Below, piece by piece: positions 63,364-64,000 of a stretch of 64,000 nt of DNA. Position numbers and translations under genes: made by a program. The notes beneath the pieces are model-generated. The model did no database searches and had not been told where the DNA came from. It saw nothing but the letters and a program-made list of their open reading frames with translations. The DNA is taken from assembly GCA_031841125.1 (NCBI GenBank), contig CM063111.1, positions 39,196,955-39,260,954 on the forward strand, read 5' to 3'. Within the stretch, counting starts at the first letter, position 1, and every line of letters begins with the position of its first letter. Source of the DNA: Acanthococcus lagerstroemiae. Taxonomy: Eukaryota; Arthropoda; Insecta; Hemiptera; Eriococcidae.

Positions 63364-63547
63364 CAGGCGCGGATCCAGATTTGAATTTTTTTTTTTTTTG
63401 GGGGGGGGTGGATTCTAGAGGGTAATTGTTTTCTGTGATTTTTTTTTCATGAATGAAATGCATAGTGCTGCATCAAAAAAATGGCATATTTTTTTTAAGT
63501 TGGGCGGGGGAATTTCCCTCCCCCCCTCCTCCTTGTATCCGCGCCTG
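63364..63547. mobile_element. hAT-type MITE, 184 bp, perfect 8-bp duplication
   Basis: Ends are inverted: CAGGCGCGGATCCAG on the left and CTTGTATCCGCGCCTG on the right. AACTGGAT occurs at 63356-63363 and again at 63548-63555. A T run joined to nine G (63400-63408) sits near the left end and a C-rich tract near the right end, themselves inverted partners. Confidence 0.93.
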
Positions 63548-63623
63548 AACTGGATAGGTACCTAGCGCACTTTCTCGACACATCACAATCTGCATTCTCT
63601 GGCAGAACACTTCAACTACCAAT

Positions 63624-63795
63624 ACTAGAGCACTCAGAAACACCCGAGTCCTGACATCCGCCATTTTGAGTCGCTTGGTGCCCGAGAATTTACAATTCAC
63701 TATGCGGAACGTTCCGCTGTATCGAATTGGTCGGGCACCAAGCGACTCAAAATGGCGAATGTCAGTACTTGAGTGTTTTTAGGTGCTCTACCGAT
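63624..63795. repeat. Long near-perfect palindrome, ~172 bp
   Basis: GCCATTTTGAGTCGCTTGGT and GCCCGA on the left (about 63659-63684) pair with TCGGGCACCAAGCGACTCAA and AATGGC on the right (about 63731-63756); outer parts (GAGCACTCAGAAACAC against GTGTTTTTAGGTGCTC) pair loosely. The centre is a perfect 14-mer, GCGGAACGTTCCGC, at 63703-63716. No target duplication found. Confidence 0.9.
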
Positions 63796-63864
63796 ATCAG
63801 TCGACAGATAGCATTTTTCATCACCTACACGCTACAGGATACGTTTTTCTCATTTCACCAACCA

Positions 63865-63964
63865 CGGAGAGGGGGCGATTCCCAAAATGCGATTCAGTCA
63901 GATTTGAGAATCGGATTCAGTTATTTGCGATTCTTTGTTGTGGAGAATCCGATTCTCAAAAGTG
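63865..63964. repeat. Short inverted GAGAATCGGATTC blocks
   Basis: GAGAATCGGATTCAG (about 63906) and GAGAATCCGATTCTC (about 63944) are overlapping inverted forms of the same sequence, with GCGATTC blocks between. Likely the start of another repeat cut by the window edge. Confidence 0.45.
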
Positions 63965-64000
63965 GTTCCCGCAATTCCATTTTTGCAATTCATTTTTTTT

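Overview
The window looks like nuclear DNA of an insect. Evidence: one intron-containing gene of the insect Yellow/major-royal-jelly-protein family with GT-AG introns, an AT-rich background, and a dense load of eukaryotic transposons (RTE-, R1- and Penelope-like retroelements, hAT, mariner and Harbinger-type DNA elements, a tRNA-derived SINE). There are no operons, Shine-Dalgarno sites or other prokaryotic signs. The species cannot be fixed from sequence alone; a hemipteran is a guess.

The only host gene I can support is on the + strand at 49609-61398: six coding exons, about 528 aa, a signal peptide and a complete Yellow/MRJP domain. Intron 1 (4.4 kb) holds a broken Penelope-like element. 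Intron 5 (4.8 kb) holds a triple tandem repeat, a MITE and an RTE-like fragment. The remaining ~50 kb is mostly repeats.

Layout. 1-590: R1-clade LINE remnant on the minus strand. 2.07-4.62 kb: large foldback element. 6.2-7.6 kb: repeat carrying a dead hAT transposase, paralogous to 35.9-36.7 kb. 9.2-10.1 and 21.2-22.7 kb: copies of a ~0.95 kb repeat. 11.6-15.1 kb: ~118 bp satellite split by 1.7 kb of other DNA. 15.9-16.9 kb: dead mariner with a duplicated, inverted 3' end. 17.1-17.7 kb: LINE fragment. 19.0-20.5 kb: hAT element with perfect 8-bp target duplication and a ~240 bp internal hairpin. 26.1 kb: hAT MITE. 29.2-33.0 kb: RTE-like LINE split by a 1,497-bp DNA transposon with a 4-bp target duplication and a dozen copies of a 15-bp motif. 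33.9-34.6 kb: repeat holding a Harbinger-type MITE. 36.1 kb: SINE in a repeat whose empty paralogue is at 6.4 kb. 36.8-46.3 kb: four more LINE fragments and the (GGTCAGTCA)n minisatellite. 41.0-42.1 kb: a repeat-free AT-rich island. 48.98-49.48 kb: mariner remnant just upstream of the Yellow gene. 63.4-63.8 kb: a hAT MITE and a long palindrome.

The best candidate for something undescribed is the element at 29829-31325. Several nested insertions can be read cleanly because an empty paralogue or an interrupted reading frame shows the pre-insertion state. All coordinates of repeats come from reading by eye and may be off by a few bases; identities were not computed.
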